8,029 nucleotides of DNA from Chloroflexi bacterium RBG_16_60_22 (GTDB lineage Bacteria > Chloroflexota > Dehalococcoidia > Dehalococcoidales > RBG-16-60-22). Positions within the stretch are counted from its first letter, which is position 1. Each line of letters opens with the position of its first letter. Both the position numbers and the translations under genes were made by a program. The stretch lies in assembly GCA_001796935.1 (NCBI GenBank), contig MGNX01000016.1, positions 14,859 through 22,887 of the forward strand, given 5' to 3'. Below, piece by piece: positions 6,821-8,029 of the stretch. Under the pieces are notes generated by a model, which was not told the DNA's origin, did not search any database, and saw only the letters and a list, made by a program, of their open reading frames with translations.

Positions 6821-7590
6821 TAGATGCGGAGCTGCATGCCTTCGTGGGCCAGGGTAATGGAGATGCCCAGGCGCTCGCCGACCGCCGCCAGTTCCTCCCG
6901 GATTTTAGGCTCAAGGCTGGAGTCCATGTGGACGGCCAGCACCTGCGGCAGGTAGCCCCGGGTCTCCCGGAAGCTGACCAGCTCGCGCTTGAGGAGGGCC
7001 GGGGTAAGGTGTCCCGTTTTCCGGGCGAACGCCTCGTACTCGCTGGGCACGGTCACGTCGATGATGAGCAGCTGCGGGGAGACCTGCCGCCAGGCATCGG
7101 CGAGCCCGGGGCCGGTATCCGCCGTGTAGAAAAACGTCTTCCCCGTCCCGTCGCCGACCTCATAGCCGACCGTGTTGCCGAAGTGGTGCACCGGCACGGC
7201 CATGATTTGATGGCCGTTGATACTGTTGCGTCGGCATGGCGTTATCACGTTGAACGTCACCGTCGGCCGGTCGGAGGGGAGCTCCTGGAACCGCGGGTAG
7301 ATGCTGCCGTTGAGCAGGTGGTCCTCAATAATGGCCTGAACGTCGGCCTGGGCGTAGATATTGATGCTCTTGCCCCGCAAAGAGCAGTTCAGGGCAATCC
7401 CCGGGATATCCCGGATATGGTCGTAGTGCTGGTGGGTCAGCAGTATGGCGTTGAGCTCCTGCTGTTCATCGATGGAGAGGTTGGAAGTCAGCGCCCCGGC
7501 GTCGATGGCCAGGGTGCCGTCGATGAGAAAGCAGACACAACCGGTGGTGGTCGATTCACAGTTATGCGCGCCGAGAATACGGATATCCAT
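6820..7590 (-). CDS. MBL-fold metallo-hydrolase, cyclic-nucleotide phosphodiesterase-like
   Basis: Predicted 256-residue soluble hydrolase of the metallo-beta-lactamase fold. The metal-site motif is intact: THQHYDH (52-58, giving His53, His55, Asp57, His58), His135/136 in VPVHHFGN, Asp158 in YTADTG, and His221 in LAVHMD near the C-terminus. The N-terminus (GCVCFLIDGTLAIDAG, 17-32) followed by LTHQHYDHIRDIPG and a later GHLTP (193-197) recalls class II/III cyclic-nucleotide phosphodiesterases, but this general layout is shared by many MBL enzymes including tRNase Z-like and phosphonate esterases. The ATG at 7590 has GGGA six bases upstream. It lies 54 bases downstream of an HD-GYP gene on the same strand, so the two may be one transcription unit concerned with signalling nucleotides; that link is inference. 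Fold call firm, substrate unknown. Confidence 0.82.
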   Translation of the reverse strand: MDIRILGAHNCESTTTGCVCFLIDGTLAIDAGALTSNLSIDEQQELNAILLTHQHYDHIRDIPGIALNCSLRGKSINIYAQADVQAIIEDHLLNGSIYPRFQELPSDRPTVTFNVITPCRRNSINGHQIMAVPVHHFGNTVGYEVGDGTGKTFFYTADTGPGLADAWRQVSPQLLIIDVTVPSEYEAFARKTGHLTPALLKRELVSFRETRGYLPQVLAVHMDSSLEPKIREELAAVGERLGISITLAHEGMQLRI

Positions 7591-7644
7591 TATTTTCCCA
7601 ACACTCCCCGTTTAACGTTTTAACGCCGATAACTTTCCCGTGCT

Positions 7645-8029
7645 TTATTTCCCGGTGTCCACGCGCAGGCCGGCGATAAAGGCCTTGACGGCCTCGGGGC
7701 AAAACTGGGTGCCGGCGCAATCGTGCAGCTCACCGATGGCGTGCTCGACCGTCAGCGCCGAACGGTAAGAGCGGTCCGTGGTCATGGTATCGAAGGCATC
7801 GGCCACGGCGATAATCCTGGCCCCGAGGGGTATATCATCGCCCTTTATCCCGCGCGGGTAACCTCCGCCGTTGTATTTTTCGTGGTGATACAGCACCAGC
7901 TCGCTGGCATGCTCCAGGAAGGGAATACCCTTGAGGATATTGGCCCCCACGGTGGGATGCTCACGGATAATTCCCCATTCCTCCGGCGTCAGCGACCCCG
8001 GTTTATTCAATATCAGCGAGTCGACGGCT
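7645..8029 (-). CDS. HD-GYP domain phosphodiesterase, C-terminal part (5' end outside window)
   Basis: The reading frame is open to the right edge, so only the last 127 or so residues are visible. They match the second half of an HD-GYP domain: LILNKPGSLTPEEWGIIREH, then YHHEKYNGGGYPRGIKGDDI with the GYP triad, ARIIAVADAFDTMTTDRSYR, and a final GTQFCPEAVKAF. The domain hydrolyses cyclic di-GMP (or a related cyclic dinucleotide) using a di-iron site; the catalytic HD pair would lie just upstream, off the window. A TTG at 8010 is in frame, but the conserved sequence continues before it (AVDSL), so it is not the real start. The protein ends right after the domain, which means any sensor or receiver domain would be N-terminal. 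Confidence 0.9.
   Translation of the reverse strand, partial: AVDSLILNKPGSLTPEEWGIIREHPTVGANILKGIPFLEHASELVLYHHEKYNGGGYPRGIKGDDIPLGARIIAVADAFDTMTTDRSYRSALTVEHAIGELHDCAGTQFCPEAVKAFIAGLRVDTGK

Noticed and set aside
6811..7623. Plus-strand open frame of 270 codons opposite the MBL gene
   Set aside because: It spans the whole metallo-hydrolase gene in the antisense direction and has no recognisable domain, whereas the minus strand has a full metal-binding motif set.
7591..7644. Promoter or operator between the HD-GYP and MBL genes
   Set aside because: The AT-rich CGTTTAACGTTTTAACG motif at 7609-7625 is suggestive but no -35/-10 pair with reasonable spacing is visible on the minus strand.
8008..8010. 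TTG at 8010 as the true start of the HD-GYP gene
   Set aside because: The conserved HD-GYP sequence continues upstream in frame (AVDSL before ILNKPG), so the gene begins beyond the window edge.

Overview
The window is GC-rich and tightly packed, with short intergenic gaps, bacterial SD sites and sigma-70-like promoters. Nothing in it fixes the taxon. The gene families (class I two-subunit fumarase, LUD-domain and CCG-domain iron-sulfur proteins, Opp/Dpp ATPases) and the short 'CATTCTGAGG...' type dispersed repeat fit an anaerobic, Dehalococcoidia-like Chloroflexota genome. That assignment is an inference made from memory of such genomes, held at moderate confidence.

Layout. A 188-bp divergent intergenic region (4495-4682) splits the window. 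To its left, on the minus strand, lies a probable operon in the order: CCG-domain iron-sulfur protein (LutA/GlpC/HdrD-like, 4494-3490), LUD-domain plus 2x[4Fe-4S] protein (LutB-like, 3493-2288), fumarase alpha (2282-1437), fumarase beta (1424-867), then after about 100 bp a KynB-like metal-dependent cyclase/hydrolase (767-111). To its right, on the plus strand, are two translationally coupled Opp/Dpp-type ABC ATPases (4683-5669 and 5666-6655) without permease or binding-protein genes in view. Beyond them, on the minus strand and convergent with the ATPases, are an MBL-fold hydrolase (7590-6820) and the C-terminal part of an HD-GYP domain protein that runs off the right edge.

The left operon looks like central carboxylate and redox metabolism. 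Fumarase alpha and beta together form one [4Fe-4S] hydro-lyase interconverting fumarate and malate (or a close relative such as tartrate). The LutA/LutB-like pair are electron-transfer iron-sulfur proteins of the kind that serve 2-hydroxyacid (lactate/glycolate) oxidation or heterodisulfide/quinone-linked electron transfer. No LutC and no flavin dehydrogenase is present here, so their donor is unknown. The ATPase pair would power uptake of oligopeptides or other small solutes with permeases encoded elsewhere.

Non-coding structure. A short inverted-repeat element of 72 bp (82 bp with flank) occurs near the left end (6-92) and, inverted and about 91% identical by hand alignment, at 6687-6768; a half copy sits at 818-859 between fumarase beta and the cyclase. 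The divergent region carries a good promoter on each strand, and the ATPase promoter is overlaid by two perfect palindromic structures. I found no RNA gene, CRISPR array, integrase or transposase. I see no convincing wholly new system; the most unusual points are the Lut-like/fumarase gene coupling, the repeat family, the palindrome-loaded promoter and the four-cysteine tails of both ATPases.
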